Notes: a model not told the origin generated them from the letters alone. A DNA stretch of 64,000 bases from Thermomicrobiales bacterium (GCA_019637585.1 JAHBVL010000013.1:1-64000); one strand, 5' to 3'; shown: positions 9,012 through 17,617, counted from the stretch's first letter. Numbers and translations are program-made.

Positions 9012-9012
9012 C

Positions 9013-9032
9013 AGCCCCGTTTCACCGGGGCT
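9013..9032. terminator. Hairpin between convergent lon and M50 genes
   Basis: AGCCCCG (9013-9019) pairs with CGGGGCT (9026-9032) around TTTCAC. It sits exactly between the two converging stop codons and could end transcripts from both sides, although no long T-run follows. Confidence 0.6.
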
Positions 9033-10069
9033 CAGGAATGGACGAGACGGGCTTCCCGTTCGATCTGCTCCATGGTGACCCGCAAGGCGAGGGTCAACTC
9101 GTCCTCGCTGGGGATGCCGGTCCATGATTGCCGGAAGGTGAGTGGCAACGTCGCTGCGCCACCGCGCGGGGCTGGGCCGCCGGCCAGGGTCAAGCCGTTC
9201 GCGTCTGTGGTCTGAATCACGGCGGTGCGCCGTTCAGCAGACGCTCCCCACTGCAGGATCAGTGAGACGCCGGAGGGTGTCCGGGAAAATCGTCCCGCGA
9301 CCGGCTCCGGCCATCCCGACGAAACCCGGGCGGCTGCGTTGTTCATCCGTTGCTCGACGGGCGTCATCTGTGCTGCGGCCGTCTGGCCCGCCCGGCTCGA
9401 ACCAGCTCCCCAACTGAAGAGACCCCGGTCTTCCGGGTTGCGCACCGCTGTTCGCGCGGCCAGCCTCGCTCTGGTGCGGGGGTTGCGGAGCAGCCAGTAG
9501 CTGAGCGCGATGCCGCCAAACTGAACCGCGACGATGATCCCCGTCAGCCACGGTACGCCGCCGTCGTACATCTGCGACCAATCGCCGCTCATCCCTGTCG
9601 CCAGATCGAGCAGTGGGTAGAAGACCAGCGCATTGAGCCCCGAGATCGCCGAGAACTGGAGCAGGAGCTCGTTCCAGGCCGGTTTGAGCGGGGGCGTTTT
9701 CAGCATGACGATCGCCATCGCGATCACGATGAGCAGGATGTTGACGAACGTGCCGGCGAATGCCACGAGCATCTGCTGGACATCGCTGAAGCCTCGCGGG
9801 TCGTAGGAGACGAACCCCGCGAAAAAATAGAACCCGAAATCGACCACTTCGCCGCCGAATGACCAGATGGCGATGGCATGGCCAAGCTCGTGCAGCATCA
9901 CGGAAACCGGCAGCAGGAAGAAGAAGGCTGCCTGCGTCAGCAACGCCCGGTCCTGGTGCGTCAGGTTGTTGTCGAAGACCTCTTTGCGTTTCGGCCAGAA
10001 CTGCACGGCAAAGCGAACGCCGAGAGCGGCATAGAAGAGGCTGATCAGCCCAAATCCACCGAGTGGCAC
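9032..10069 (-). CDS. M50-family membrane metallopeptidase
   Basis: 345 residues. Zinc-site motif HELGHA near residue 60 within a membrane segment (LLPVSVMLHELGHAIAIWSF), several further membrane helices up to about residue 195, then a soluble basic C-terminal region of about 150 residues. M50 enzymes cut substrates within or at the membrane, often releasing regulators, or take part in spore or stress signalling. The start is a GTG (complement of 10067-10069), 9 bases after the MFS transporter stop, with GGAGG about 13 bases upstream, so the two genes form an operon. The C-terminal part resembles nothing I recognise. Substrate unknown. Confidence 0.83.
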   Translation of the reverse strand: MPLGGFGLISLFYAALGVRFAVQFWPKRKEVFDNNLTHQDRALLTQAAFFFLLPVSVMLHELGHAIAIWSFGGEVVDFGFYFFAGFVSYDPRGFSDVQQMLVAFAGTFVNILLIVIAMAIVMLKTPPLKPAWNELLLQFSAISGLNALVFYPLLDLATGMSGDWSQMYDGGVPWLTGIIVAVQFGGIALSYWLLRNPRTRARLAARTAVRNPEDRGLFSWGAGSSRAGQTAAAQMTPVEQRMNNAAARVSSGWPEPVAGRFSRTPSGVSLILQWGASAERRTAVIQTTDANGLTLAGGPAPRGGAATLPLTFRQSWTGIPSEDELTLALRVTMEQIEREARLVHS

Positions 10070-10078
10070 GATGTCTGA

Positions 10079-11365
10079 CTAACCTCCGATTGGCGCGGTG
10101 GCCGGTTCGATGTGGCCCAGCCGCGAAAAGATCAAGAGACAGAGCGAGACGGCGAGGATCATGCTGCCACCGAGCGCGATCGACACCGACGCGCCGAATT
10201 TTTCGGACACGAGTCCGGCCAGCGCGGCGCCGAACGGCACCGACCCGGCGAAGAGTGTCATATAGATGCTCATCACCCGGCCACGCAATTCGAGCGGCGC
10301 GGTCGACTGGACCACCGTGTTGGCCATGGCCATGGTCGAGGTCATGGCGAAGCCGATCACGATGACGATCACCAACGCCAGCGGAACCGGCACGCCGAGG
10401 TGCGCAGCCACGCCCATGACGACTTCCGAAAGCCCGAGCACCGCGGCGGTGATCAGCATCCGCCTGGGTCGCGGGCTTCTGACCTTGAAGGCGAGAAACA
10501 ACGCTCCGACCAGCGACCCGAGTCCCAGACTGGCCATCATCAACCCGAACGCTCCAGCGCCTCCGCCGAATTCGATTTTGGCCAGCAGCGGCATCCAGAC
10601 ATTGAAATTGAGCGCAAAGATCCCGCCGAACGCGACCATGACCATCGTCAGCGCCACCACCGGTGTGGCCCGCACATAGGCGAACCCCTCCTTGATTTGG
10701 GAGACACCGGTCGAACTGGAGACGCGTCGCTCTCGCTTGGGGATCTCCATCAGGAAGAGACCAGCCAGCACGCCGATGTAGCTCACCGAATTGATGGCAA
10801 AACAGATCGCCGGACCCCAGGTGGCCAGGATCAGTCCGGCCAGTGCGGGGCCGATCAGGCGGCCCATATTGAACAGGGAGGAGTTCAGCGCGATGGCGTT
10901 GGAGAGATGCTCGGGAGCCACCATATCGCCGACAAAGGCCTGGCGGGAGGGCATATCGAAGGCATTGACGATACCCAGAACGAGGGCCAGCACGTAGATG
11001 TGCCAGAGCCGGACCGCGCCGGTCCAGGTCAGCGCCGCCAGCGTGGCGGCCAGCACGCAGGAGACGGCCTGGGTGGCCAGCAGAATGCGTTGCCTGGGCA
11101 CCCGGTCGGCCAGCACCCCGGCGACCAACCCGAACGCCAGCACAGGGGCAAACTGCAACACGTTCACCAGCCCCAGCTTGAGCGCCGAGCTGGTCAGGGT
11201 CAGGACCAGCCACGACTGGGCCAGCGATTGCATCCAGGTGCCGGTAACCGACACGAGCTGCCCGCCGAAAAAGAGCCGGTAGTTGCGATGCTGAAATGCT
11301 GCGAGGCCACCAGACAAGTCTGGCCGGACGCGGGGGGCGTCCACCCGGCCAAGAGGAGCTCGCAT
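10079..11365 (-). CDS. MFS transporter (EntS/drug-exporter-like)
   Basis: 428 residues from the chosen ATG; a 34-residue longer form is possible. Twelve hydrophobic segments and the family hallmarks: FQHRNYRLFFGGQLVSVTGTWMQ at the start of helix 1, the loop 2-3 motif GVLADRVPRQRILLATQ, and helix 5 region FVGDMVAPEHLSNAIALNS. This N-terminal pattern is that of the MFS_3/EntS subgroup, which exports siderophores, macrolides or other small molecules by proton antiport. It lies 9 bases upstream of the M50 peptidase gene. Start uncertain because no good ribosome binding site is seen before any candidate. Substrate unknown. Confidence 0.88.
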   Translation of the reverse strand: MRAPLGRVDAPRVRPDLSGGLAAFQHRNYRLFFGGQLVSVTGTWMQSLAQSWLVLTLTSSALKLGLVNVLQFAPVLAFGLVAGVLADRVPRQRILLATQAVSCVLAATLAALTWTGAVRLWHIYVLALVLGIVNAFDMPSRQAFVGDMVAPEHLSNAIALNSSLFNMGRLIGPALAGLILATWGPAICFAINSVSYIGVLAGLFLMEIPKRERRVSSSTGVSQIKEGFAYVRATPVVALTMVMVAFGGIFALNFNVWMPLLAKIEFGGGAGAFGLMMASLGLGSLVGALFLAFKVRSPRPRRMLITAAVLGLSEVVMGVAAHLGVPVPLALVIVIVIGFAMTSTMAMANTVVQSTAPLELRGRVMSIYMTLFAGSVPFGAALAGLVSEKFGASVSIALGGSMILAVSLCLLIFSRLGHIEPATAPIGG

Positions 11366-11450
11366 CAGGATGGGTCCGAGCAGGTGCGACGGATCATCAC
11401 CGCATTGTCGCATGCCTGACAAGCGCGCGAGAAATGCGGTTGCATCTCGG

Positions 11451-13613
11451 CTAGAGCGACACGCCAAGCCCGAGTGCAGTCAGCACGGCGGCGGTCATTT
11501 CCGGCGCCATCAGCTTCGAGACGCGCCCATCGAGCTGCAGCATCGCCATTTGATCGATCACGGCCCCGCCCGCTCCTTGCGGTAGCGGAGCCCCGGAAGA
11601 TTCCGCGACGTCGAGCAGCAGCTTCGAGGGGATCGACAATGTGACCGTGTCGACGCCATCGGCCCGGGCGGAATTCAGCACGTATGCCTGAAATGAACCG
11701 GCGTCCTGAACCAGCCCTGGCAGGACATCGGTCACGCCGGGTGCGGCCGCGAGAAATCCGATCGCTTCCTGAGCCAAGGCCCCAGCCGACGAGCTCCAGG
11801 GAGCAGAATTGAGAAGGGCCAGCAGGTCGAGATTGCGGCTGATGGTGCCCCAGGTCGGTTTTGCGGCAACAGAGGGGAAATCATCGACCATCGCCGCGTA
11901 GGCCATCGTCGACATGAGCGCGGCGATGGTGGTGGTGTTCGGGGTGCGCCGGTCGCTTTCGAGCAGGATTCCCTCGATGATCGCCGCGGCAGTCACTTCC
12001 AGGCTGTCTCCGATCAGATACTCATTGATCCGCACCCCTGCGGTGCCGGTCAACGACTGCGCGTACATGGCGTTGATCGGGAGCGGCAGTGGCGCGAATT
12101 CGATTCGCCAGGTGGCGGCGTCCGACTCCTGGGCGATGACCGATTCGACCAGCGGCGCCCAGGGGTCGATGGCGGTCAGCAGGGCGAGAGCGGCCCGGAG
12201 CTGGTTGTCGGAATAGCTCGCTTCGAACGCGTCGTCATCGAAGAGCGCCAGACTCTGCGAGCGGACCAGCGTGGTCGCCGCGTGAGCAGCAAGTGATTCG
12301 GAGAGCGCCAGTCTCATCGTTCTCTCATCGGTGGTGGTGGCTGGCCGGCGGCTGGTGTTCAGATCGAACAACGAAGTTCTGACCGGCACGAATGGCCGCG
12401 CCTCGAGATCGAGCAACGTCGCGGGGCGGAGTGTCGACTGAATCTCGGCAGATCCCGCCGTGGCGTTCAATCCGAGTGTCAGCGCCAACGAGAGCGCAGC
12501 ATCCGGTGTGATGATCTGGCTGATGCCCCGGTCGAGGAGCGCCAGCAGCGCTTCATCGAAAACGGGAAAGGCTCCCAGCGATGTCTCGCCCGATATCCGC
12601 TTCAGCAAAGCCGACGCAACGGGCGATATCGCGGAAGCGTTCGAGCCGAGTGCGCCATAGAAGGGGTCCTGCAGGATCGACGCCCGGATGCTTCGCGCGT
12701 CGAACGCTTCCAGTCCCGGACCGACGAAGATATCCCCGGTCGCCGAGGTGTTGATCCCGATCTGACCGCCGCCGCGGGCGCCCATCGAATTGAGCAGCGC
12801 ATACAGCTGCAAATTGTTGTAGGCGGTCAGCTGGGTACCGTCGTACGCAGCGGATGGGTCGATCAACAGCAGTTCGCCATAGGCGACGGTGTCCAGAATG
12901 TTTGCCGCCAGCTCCTCAGGTCCGGAGTTCTCGCCATCCCCGTGCAGCGACTCGTGGATGATCGCGGGGAGGAGTTGCAGTGGCGGCTCATTGACAAACA
13001 CCGATGCGATCTGCATGAGAAACCGTCCACCGGTCTGGGCGGAAGGGGGATGGATGGTCGCCACGGCATTGGCGATACCCAGATCGGCGAACTCGACGGC
13101 GGCGAAAGGGAGTCCGGTTTCGTTTTTCCCGCCAATCAGAGAATCGATCACCGCCTGATACGGCTCAAGACCCGAAAGCATCAGCAGTGCGGCCCGGATC
13201 GAGGGAGCGGCGATCACGTTGACAACATCCGGGTCGTCGAACCGGGCGAGAACCGCCTGGACATTCATCGCCGGAAGCCCGCGCAAGGTGAGAAACGCGG
13301 CGAGCTCATTTCGTGCCTGAGCCTCGTCCAGGATCGCACCGGTCGGCCCTAGGGAAAAGGCTGGGTTCAGGTTCCAGTTCAGGATGAGAGGCCGGGAGCG
13401 GAGGAGCTGACTGCCATCCCAGCTCGGGTCGATTGGCACGACCACGAGATCGGCGATTTCGTTCTCAGTTGCCTGTTGGGAGGAGGGTTGCGGCAGAGGC
13501 AGATAGCTCGCCGGTCCTGGTGCAGCAGTCGCTGCGGTGAGCGGGATCGCATTGGCCAGGACGCCGATGAAGATCAGCAGACCGAGCAGCAGGTGAAGAC
13601 GGCGGGAAGCCAA
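11451..13613 (-). CDS. Secreted protein with duplicated domain; HExxH zinc-site motif in first copy only
   Basis: 720 residues, no family I recognise. The TTG start (complement of 13611-13613) has AGGAG 7 bases upstream. A signal peptide (RRLHLLLGLLIFIGVLANA) exports it. The first half carries IIHESLHGDGENSGPEELAA: H220, E221, H224 and a candidate third ligand E233/E234, the layout of a gluzincin-like metallopeptidase. The second half (about 430-640) repeats the same plan, compare AAAIIEGILLESDRRTPNTT followed by TIAALMSTMAYAAM with the first-half NILDTVAYGELL, but its metal ligands are gone. It is small-residue rich with little charge, as expected for an extracellular protein. It stands alone on the minus strand; the MFS gene lies downstream about 85 bases away. 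Peptidase activity is a hypothesis. Confidence 0.7.
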   Translation of the reverse strand: MASRRLHLLLGLLIFIGVLANAIPLTAATAAPGPASYLPLPQPSSQQATENEIADLVVVPIDPSWDGSQLLRSRPLILNWNLNPAFSLGPTGAILDEAQARNELAAFLTLRGLPAMNVQAVLARFDDPDVVNVIAAPSIRAALLMLSGLEPYQAVIDSLIGGKNETGLPFAAVEFADLGIANAVATIHPPSAQTGGRFLMQIASVFVNEPPLQLLPAIIHESLHGDGENSGPEELAANILDTVAYGELLLIDPSAAYDGTQLTAYNNLQLYALLNSMGARGGGQIGINTSATGDIFVGPGLEAFDARSIRASILQDPFYGALGSNASAISPVASALLKRISGETSLGAFPVFDEALLALLDRGISQIITPDAALSLALTLGLNATAGSAEIQSTLRPATLLDLEARPFVPVRTSLFDLNTSRRPATTTDERTMRLALSESLAAHAATTLVRSQSLALFDDDAFEASYSDNQLRAALALLTAIDPWAPLVESVIAQESDAATWRIEFAPLPLPINAMYAQSLTGTAGVRINEYLIGDSLEVTAAAIIEGILLESDRRTPNTTTIAALMSTMAYAAMVDDFPSVAAKPTWGTISRNLDLLALLNSAPWSSSAGALAQEAIGFLAAAPGVTDVLPGLVQDAGSFQAYVLNSARADGVDTVTLSIPSKLLLDVAESSGAPLPQGAGGAVIDQMAMLQLDGRVSKLMAPEMTAAVLTALGLGVSL

Positions 13614-13692
13614 CGGAGTGCTCCTGAGAGGGTTCGGTTCGCAACACGCGAATCCTACCCGTTCGGTGGCCGGGATGCGACCAAAATCATGA

Positions 13693-14613
13693 TCAGGTCA
13701 AAGCGTCGATCCCCAGTCCCTCCGTTGCCGCCCATTCGACCCAACCCCGGTCGTAGGTCAGCACTCGCTCGAACCCCAGCGTTTTGAGCACGAGCCAGGA
13801 GAGAGCCGTGTCGACCCCGAACCGTCCATAGACGACGATGTCCCGGTCGGAACGCAAACCAAGTGGTGCGATCTGGGTGCGCAGCCCTTCCAGCGGCAAC
13901 AGCGCGTTGGAGTCCGGATCGATCATCCCATCCCAGGGCCAGCGTTGGGCCGTGGGAATGGCGCCCAGCGGGAGTGCGCCGTTCAGGGTGTCTCGCTGCT
14001 CCTCTGCGGTGCGGATATCGAGGATCGTGGTATCGGCCCGGGCGATGCGATCGGCAAGCGCCTCGGTGACAACGTAGAACCCCTCTTGGGGATCGACTGC
14101 GGGTTGGACCTCCGGCGGAGACGGAGATCCTGCCTCCGCGTCTTCGCCGAGATCGCGCCAGCCTTGCAGTCCTCCATCGAGAAGCGACACATCGGGAAAC
14201 CCGAGCAATCGAAGGAACCAGACGATGCGGGCAGCGCGAAACCCGCTGGTGTCGTCATAGACCACGATCGAGTCGGCCGGTTCTACGCCGAACCGGCGAA
14301 TGACCTCGAGTCGCTGACTCTGCTCGAACCCCTGCGTCACCACGGCCCCGAACACGGGATAGTTGGCATCGACCGTGTCCTGCCAGAAGACGTGCGTCGC
14401 ACCCGGGATGTGTCCATTGCGCCAGATTCGCAACGGGGAAGCGTCGAGCAATCGAAGTCGAGATGACGGATCCTCCAAGCGCTCCAGGAGGGCCTGGACG
14501 TCGATCAGAAAAGGGTATCCCGGGGTCTGGGCAGCGATCCGGGCAAGCGGCCGCCCGAAGGCAAACGCCGCTGCCGTGCTGATCGCGGTCCGCCTGGTGA
14601 ATGCGGGAGCCAT
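13693..14613 (-). CDS. Exported tandem rhodanese-like protein lacking the catalytic Cys
   Basis: 306 residues. Tat-like N-terminus (FTRRTAISTAAAFAFG) followed by two rhodanese domains as in thiosulfate/3-mercaptopyruvate sulfurtransferases: LLDASPLRIWRNGHIPGATH and YDDTSGFRAARIVWFLRLLGF in the first, ILDIRTAEE and VVYGRFGVDTALSWLVLKTLGF in the second. In active enzymes the second-domain loop reads Y-C-x-x-G; here it is Y-G-R-F-G (Gly263), so sulfur cannot be carried in the usual way. AGGAGATCAGC before the ATG gives a strong start. It is probably a binding or regulatory protein, or acts by another route. Family certain; inactivity inferred from the missing residue. Confidence 0.87.
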   Translation of the reverse strand: MAPAFTRRTAISTAAAFAFGRPLARIAAQTPGYPFLIDVQALLERLEDPSSRLRLLDASPLRIWRNGHIPGATHVFWQDTVDANYPVFGAVVTQGFEQSQRLEVIRRFGVEPADSIVVYDDTSGFRAARIVWFLRLLGFPDVSLLDGGLQGWRDLGEDAEAGSPSPPEVQPAVDPQEGFYVVTEALADRIARADTTILDIRTAEEQRDTLNGALPLGAIPTAQRWPWDGMIDPDSNALLPLEGLRTQIAPLGLRSDRDIVVYGRFGVDTALSWLVLKTLGFERVLTYDRGWVEWAATEGLGIDALT

Positions 14614-14701
14614 GCTGATCTCCTGTGCGAGGCGCTATGTTCTGGCGAGCGCCGTTCGTGATTCTGCACGAAATGGCAATTCTTCTGGGCGGGGGAGTGT
14701 G

Positions 14702-14729
14702 TGAAAGCGCCATAAATGGCGAGGCTACG
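14702..14729 (-). repeat. REP-like hairpin repeat, copy A
   Basis: A 28-bp segment identical to the one at 52347-52374. Read on the minus strand it begins C-GTAG-CC and continues into the hairpin CGCCATTTATGGCG. A GTAG (or GGAG) tetranucleotide 5' of a hairpin is the plan of REP elements mobilised by RAYT transposases. It lies in the gap upstream of the rhodanese gene. Confidence 0.7.
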
Positions 14730-14788
14730 CATCTCCTTCATGTCGCGCCGGTGCCGGAGGCGGTCACGACGACCAGGACCATAGACAA

Positions 14789-14815
14789 TGAGGCGCCTCG
14801 TATTGAGGCGCCTCA
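14789..14815 (-). terminator. Hairpin terminator after the SIMPL gene
   Basis: TGAGGCGCCTC (14789-14799) pairs perfectly with GAGGCGCCTCA (14805-14815) around GTATT, 27 bases past the stop codon of the minus-strand SIMPL gene. The downstream T content on that strand is modest (ATTGTCTAT). Confidence 0.65.
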
Positions 14816-14841
14816 ACGCTGAACGACCTGGTATTGCCGAC

Positions 14842-15603
14842 CTAGCTGGCGAGCTCCCAGGTGATCTGGACATCGACAGAGACGGTGGTCGATCCAGCTT
14901 CGATGGCGACGGACGACTCCATCGCCGCGCCGCCGGCGCCGCCCATGGCCACGGGGATCGGGTTGGGGCCGAAGGTCTCGCTGATCGAAACGATGTCGCC
15001 GAGACTCATCCCTGCGGCGGCGGCGAGCTGCTCGGCCCGTCGCTGCGCGTCCTGCACCGCGAGTGTGCGAGCCTGATCTGCTGCTTCACCAGAGTCGGTG
15101 ACGATGAAGTTGACGCCGTAGATCGTGTTCGCTCCCGCTTCAACGACGGCATCGAGTGTCGCGCCGACGGCATCGATATCGCGAATCGTCACATTGACGG
15201 TGTTCGAGACCTGAAACTGGTTGATGCCGGATGGCATGCCATTCTCATCCCAACTCTGAATCACCTGAACATAATAGCCAGCAGTCTGAATGTCCTGGCT
15301 TTCGATCCCCTGTGCTTCCAAAGCGGCCAGGATGGCGGTCATCGTCTCATTCGCGGTCGACTGGGCGACGGAAAGGGTGTCTTCGGTGATGGTCACGCCG
15401 GCGGTCACCGACGCCGCGTCGGGGGGCACCATCACCGCGCCATGGCCGACCACGGTGATTGTCGGACCACCAGCCGACGTGGGCACGGTGGGCGTGGCGT
15501 CCTGGGCGATCGCGCTTCCCGTCGCCAGAAGCGTGGAAAGCACAAACGCGCCGAGAATGGCTGCGACGCGAACATTGCCGAATGATGGAATCCTGGGTCT
15601 CAT
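14842..15603 (-). CDS. Secreted SIMPL-domain (DUF541) protein
   Basis: 253 residues. Signal peptide (VRVAAILGAFVLSTLLATGSAIA, cut before QDATPTV). The SIMPL domain covers about residues 45-250: ITVVGHGAVMVPPDAASVTA at the start, AILAALEAQGIESQDIQTAGY in the middle, and DAQRRAEQLAAAAGMSLGDI near the end, which are family hallmarks. Members form oligomeric periplasmic or extracellular assemblies and have been linked to oxidative stress, but a molecular role is unsettled. AAGGAGGACAGC before the ATG (complement of 15601-15603) fixes the start. It lies 106 bases downstream of the anti-sigma gene on the same strand and may be a target or member of that regulon. Confidence 0.9.
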   Translation of the reverse strand: MRPRIPSFGNVRVAAILGAFVLSTLLATGSAIAQDATPTVPTSAGGPTITVVGHGAVMVPPDAASVTAGVTITEDTLSVAQSTANETMTAILAALEAQGIESQDIQTAGYYVQVIQSWDENGMPSGINQFQVSNTVNVTIRDIDAVGATLDAVVEAGANTIYGVNFIVTDSGEAADQARTLAVQDAQRRAEQLAAAAGMSLGDIVSISETFGPNPIPVAMGGAGGAAMESSVAIEAGSTTVSVDVQITWELAS

Positions 15604-15709
15604 GCTGTCCTCCTTGACGAGCGTTGCCGCCTGCGGGTCCATCCCGCGCCGGCCAGATCGATCCTCTGTTCTTTCAACGAATCCTCGCTTCAAATGGTTC
15701 CACGGAAAC

Positions 15710-16618
15710 TCACAGCTTCTGCCGGTTGCTCCACCTGAGCCAGAGCAGGGTGACCAGCAGGAGGCCCAGAAGAGCGAGCAGAACGGCCTGAGCGACTTGC
15801 CAGCCCGACCATCCATCGGTCTGGGTCGCACCGTCGTCTCCCGATTCTGCAACCGGAGTGGCGGTCGGGGAGGGGGGCAATGGAGTCGCCGGCGCGACTG
15901 TCGCCGAAGCAGCTTCCTGCTGCAAGCCTGCCGGACCCGTTGCGGACACCTGCGCTTCTTGCGGCATCGCAGCCGGGGCTGAGTCGAAGGCGGCCGAGTC
16001 CGCCGCTGCTTCCGATTCCGTCGATTCGGCTCCGCCGCCCAACGCCGGTTCCGCCGCCTCCTCCTGATCCGAGGCTGCGGCATCAGTGACCGCCGAGCGG
16101 TTGGCGGAGGTGTCTCCGTCGGCTTCGAGCGATTCTGTCTCCGCGGGAAGGGTGGCCGCCTCAGTCGACAGCGTCGTGGAAGCGGCGGGAGCGGAATCGC
16201 GGGTACTCTCGTTTCCGTTTCGTCCCGACCACTGGTCTCCGGCGGTTGCGGCGACGAAAAGGAGGAAGACGCCCAGCGTTGCGGCCCGCAGCGCAGGCAG
16301 CGCTGGCATCAGAACCGACCGGAGTCTGCCGCCAATGCCCGGACTTCCAGCGATGATCGGCGGAGGGGCGGCAGGCGCGGGTTTGGGAACCTCGATCTGG
16401 AACGACCGGGCCGGCACGGGATCGGGAAGGGCGCCGAGGAGATTCACGGTCACCTGCAGCTCCGCAAGGTGCTCCCGGCAGTCAGCACAGGCTGTTAGAT
16501 GCGCGCGCACCTCTGCCTCGACCGCTCTATCGTCGCGGTCGATCAGCGCGTCGAATCCCTCTCTGGTGAGGTGTCCCGTTTCGTCGAACCAGTTCGTGTT
16601 TCGCTCGTTGGTCATCAT
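15710..16618 (-). CDS. Anti-sigma factor with zinc-finger (zf-HC2) and two membrane segments
   Basis: 302 residues. The N-terminal cytoplasmic domain holds the zinc-binding anti-sigma motif H-x3-C-x2-C (HLTACADCREHL, about residues 40-51). A first membrane helix follows (LRAATLGVFLLFVAATAGDQ, about 110-128), then about 130 residues rich in Ala, Ser, Glu and Thr with no predicted fold, then a second helix (VAQAVLLALLGLLLVTLLWL) and a short basic tail. The long low-complexity part would lie outside the membrane between the helices and may be the sensor or a proteolysis site. ATGATGA overlap with the sigma factor stop shows translational coupling, so it should hold that sigma factor inactive. 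Confidence 0.88.
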   Translation of the reverse strand: MMTNERNTNWFDETGHLTREGFDALIDRDDRAVEAEVRAHLTACADCREHLAELQVTVNLLGALPDPVPARSFQIEVPKPAPAAPPPIIAGSPGIGGRLRSVLMPALPALRAATLGVFLLFVAATAGDQWSGRNGNESTRDSAPAASTTLSTEAATLPAETESLEADGDTSANRSAVTDAAASDQEEAAEPALGGGAESTESEAAADSAAFDSAPAAMPQEAQVSATGPAGLQQEAASATVAPATPLPPSPTATPVAESGDDGATQTDGWSGWQVAQAVLLALLGLLLVTLLWLRWSNRQKL

Positions 16619-17289
16619 TGCTCAGGGAAGCCAGCGCTTCCTACCTCGTCTTTGGAGAAACGACGTTGAGACGGAATCAGTTCCCGTGCATCCGGGCGGC
16701 TCATGATCTGTTGCCGCAACCGTTCACGCCCTCGGGAAACGCGCGATTTGATCGTCCCCGGGGGCACCCCGGCGATGACGGCTGCTTCCTCATAGGTGTG
16801 CTGCATGACATCGAAAAGGATCACGGCCAGACGCTGGTCCGGCGGGAGGGTGTCGAGCGCTGCCTGGATCGCTTCCGAGAGATCGAGCCGCTCGGTGAAA
16901 AGGACTGGATCGGATGATTCGCTGTCGTCGACCACTGGAATCTCGGAATCATCCTCGTCGTTCGTCAGTGTGCCGACGGGATGGCGCGATGTGGCGCGCA
17001 AGCGGTCGTAGCATCGGTTGGTGGCGATTCTGAGCAACCAGCCTTTGAGTGAGCCATCTTCATAGGAACGGAGTGCCTGCCAGGCCCGTATGAAGGTGTC
17101 CTGGGCGATATCCTCGGCATCGGCCGCGTTGCCCATCATCCGATAGGCGAGCCCGTATACCGAGCGCTCGTACCTCTGCACGACAAAGTTGAACGCGTTG
17201 GCGTCGCCCTCCTTAGCCGCGGCGACCAGCACCGCGTCGTCGCAGGAGGCGTCGATTCGCACTCTTTCCGTTCGTCCCCGGCGGAACAT
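16615..17289 (-). CDS. ECF-subfamily RNA polymerase sigma factor
   Basis: 224 residues. Region 2 (AFNFVVQRYERSVYGLAYRM through DAEDIAQDTFIRAWQALRSY) and region 4 (LPPDQRLAVILFDVMQHTYEEAAVIAGVPPGTIKSRVSRGRERL) are complete; regions 1 and 3 are absent, as in ECF sigma factors. I chose the ATG at 17289 because it follows AAGGAGCG and leaves a normal-length product; the frame stays open a further 80 codons upstream without ECF similarity. Overlap with the anti-sigma gene makes the pair a standard membrane-stress or envelope-sensing module. Two GTACGTACAC-type sites upstream may be operators for the operon. Confidence 0.93.
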   Translation of the reverse strand: MFRRGRTERVRIDASCDDAVLVAAAKEGDANAFNFVVQRYERSVYGLAYRMMGNAADAEDIAQDTFIRAWQALRSYEDGSLKGWLLRIATNRCYDRLRATSRHPVGTLTNDEDDSEIPVVDDSESSDPVLFTERLDLSEAIQAALDTLPPDQRLAVILFDVMQHTYEEAAVIAGVPPGTIKSRVSRGRERLRQQIMSRPDARELIPSQRRFSKDEVGSAGFPEQ

Positions 17290-17374
17290 GTCGGGCGTTC
17301 GCTCCTTGCCGGCAGGCGTTCTGCCAGACAGGTCGATGATACGCCACTGGCGTAGAGTGGATCGGCGCGCCGTT

Positions 17375-17388
17375 AGTGTACGTACACT
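17375..17388. promoter_or_regulatory. Perfect palindrome AGTGTACGTACACT, possible operator
   Basis: A 14-bp perfect palindrome 86 bases upstream of the ECF sigma start. Its core GTACGTACAC is shared with the direct repeat at 17618-17638. Dyad symmetry of this size is typical of a dimeric repressor site; the regulator is unknown. Confidence 0.45.
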
Positions 17389-17617
17389 GTGTCGAAAGAG
17401 ATATTCAGGGGGCGAATGGAGGGAAAAGAGAAAGTCCCGACAAGCCTCGCAGTGAAAGCTTCCCTGACCAGGAGGTTTCCCAGAGCACGCCCCGCAACGG
17501 CTAAGGTTCCCCTGCTGGTCCCGAGACAACCTGGATTCAAAGCACTACCCCGCATTTGTGCTCTGCCCATTGGCCGTTCCGGTGGGAAGCCGATTCAGCT
17601 CGGCTCCTCGGGACTGC

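Noticed and set aside
14842-16083. A 413-codon frame that would fuse the SIMPL protein to a Pro/Arg-rich N-terminus
   Set aside because: The extra N-terminus is an out-of-frame reading of the anti-sigma gene; the SIMPL ATG at 15603 has an ideal ribosome binding site and a signal peptide.
17373-17529. N-terminal extension of the sigma-factor frame encoding a C-x2-C ... C-x2-C pattern, a possible small zinc-finger protein
   Set aside because: No ribosome binding site, overlaps the palindromic operator-like site and a long hairpin, and no family recognised; four Cys in a short GC-rich stretch can arise by chance.
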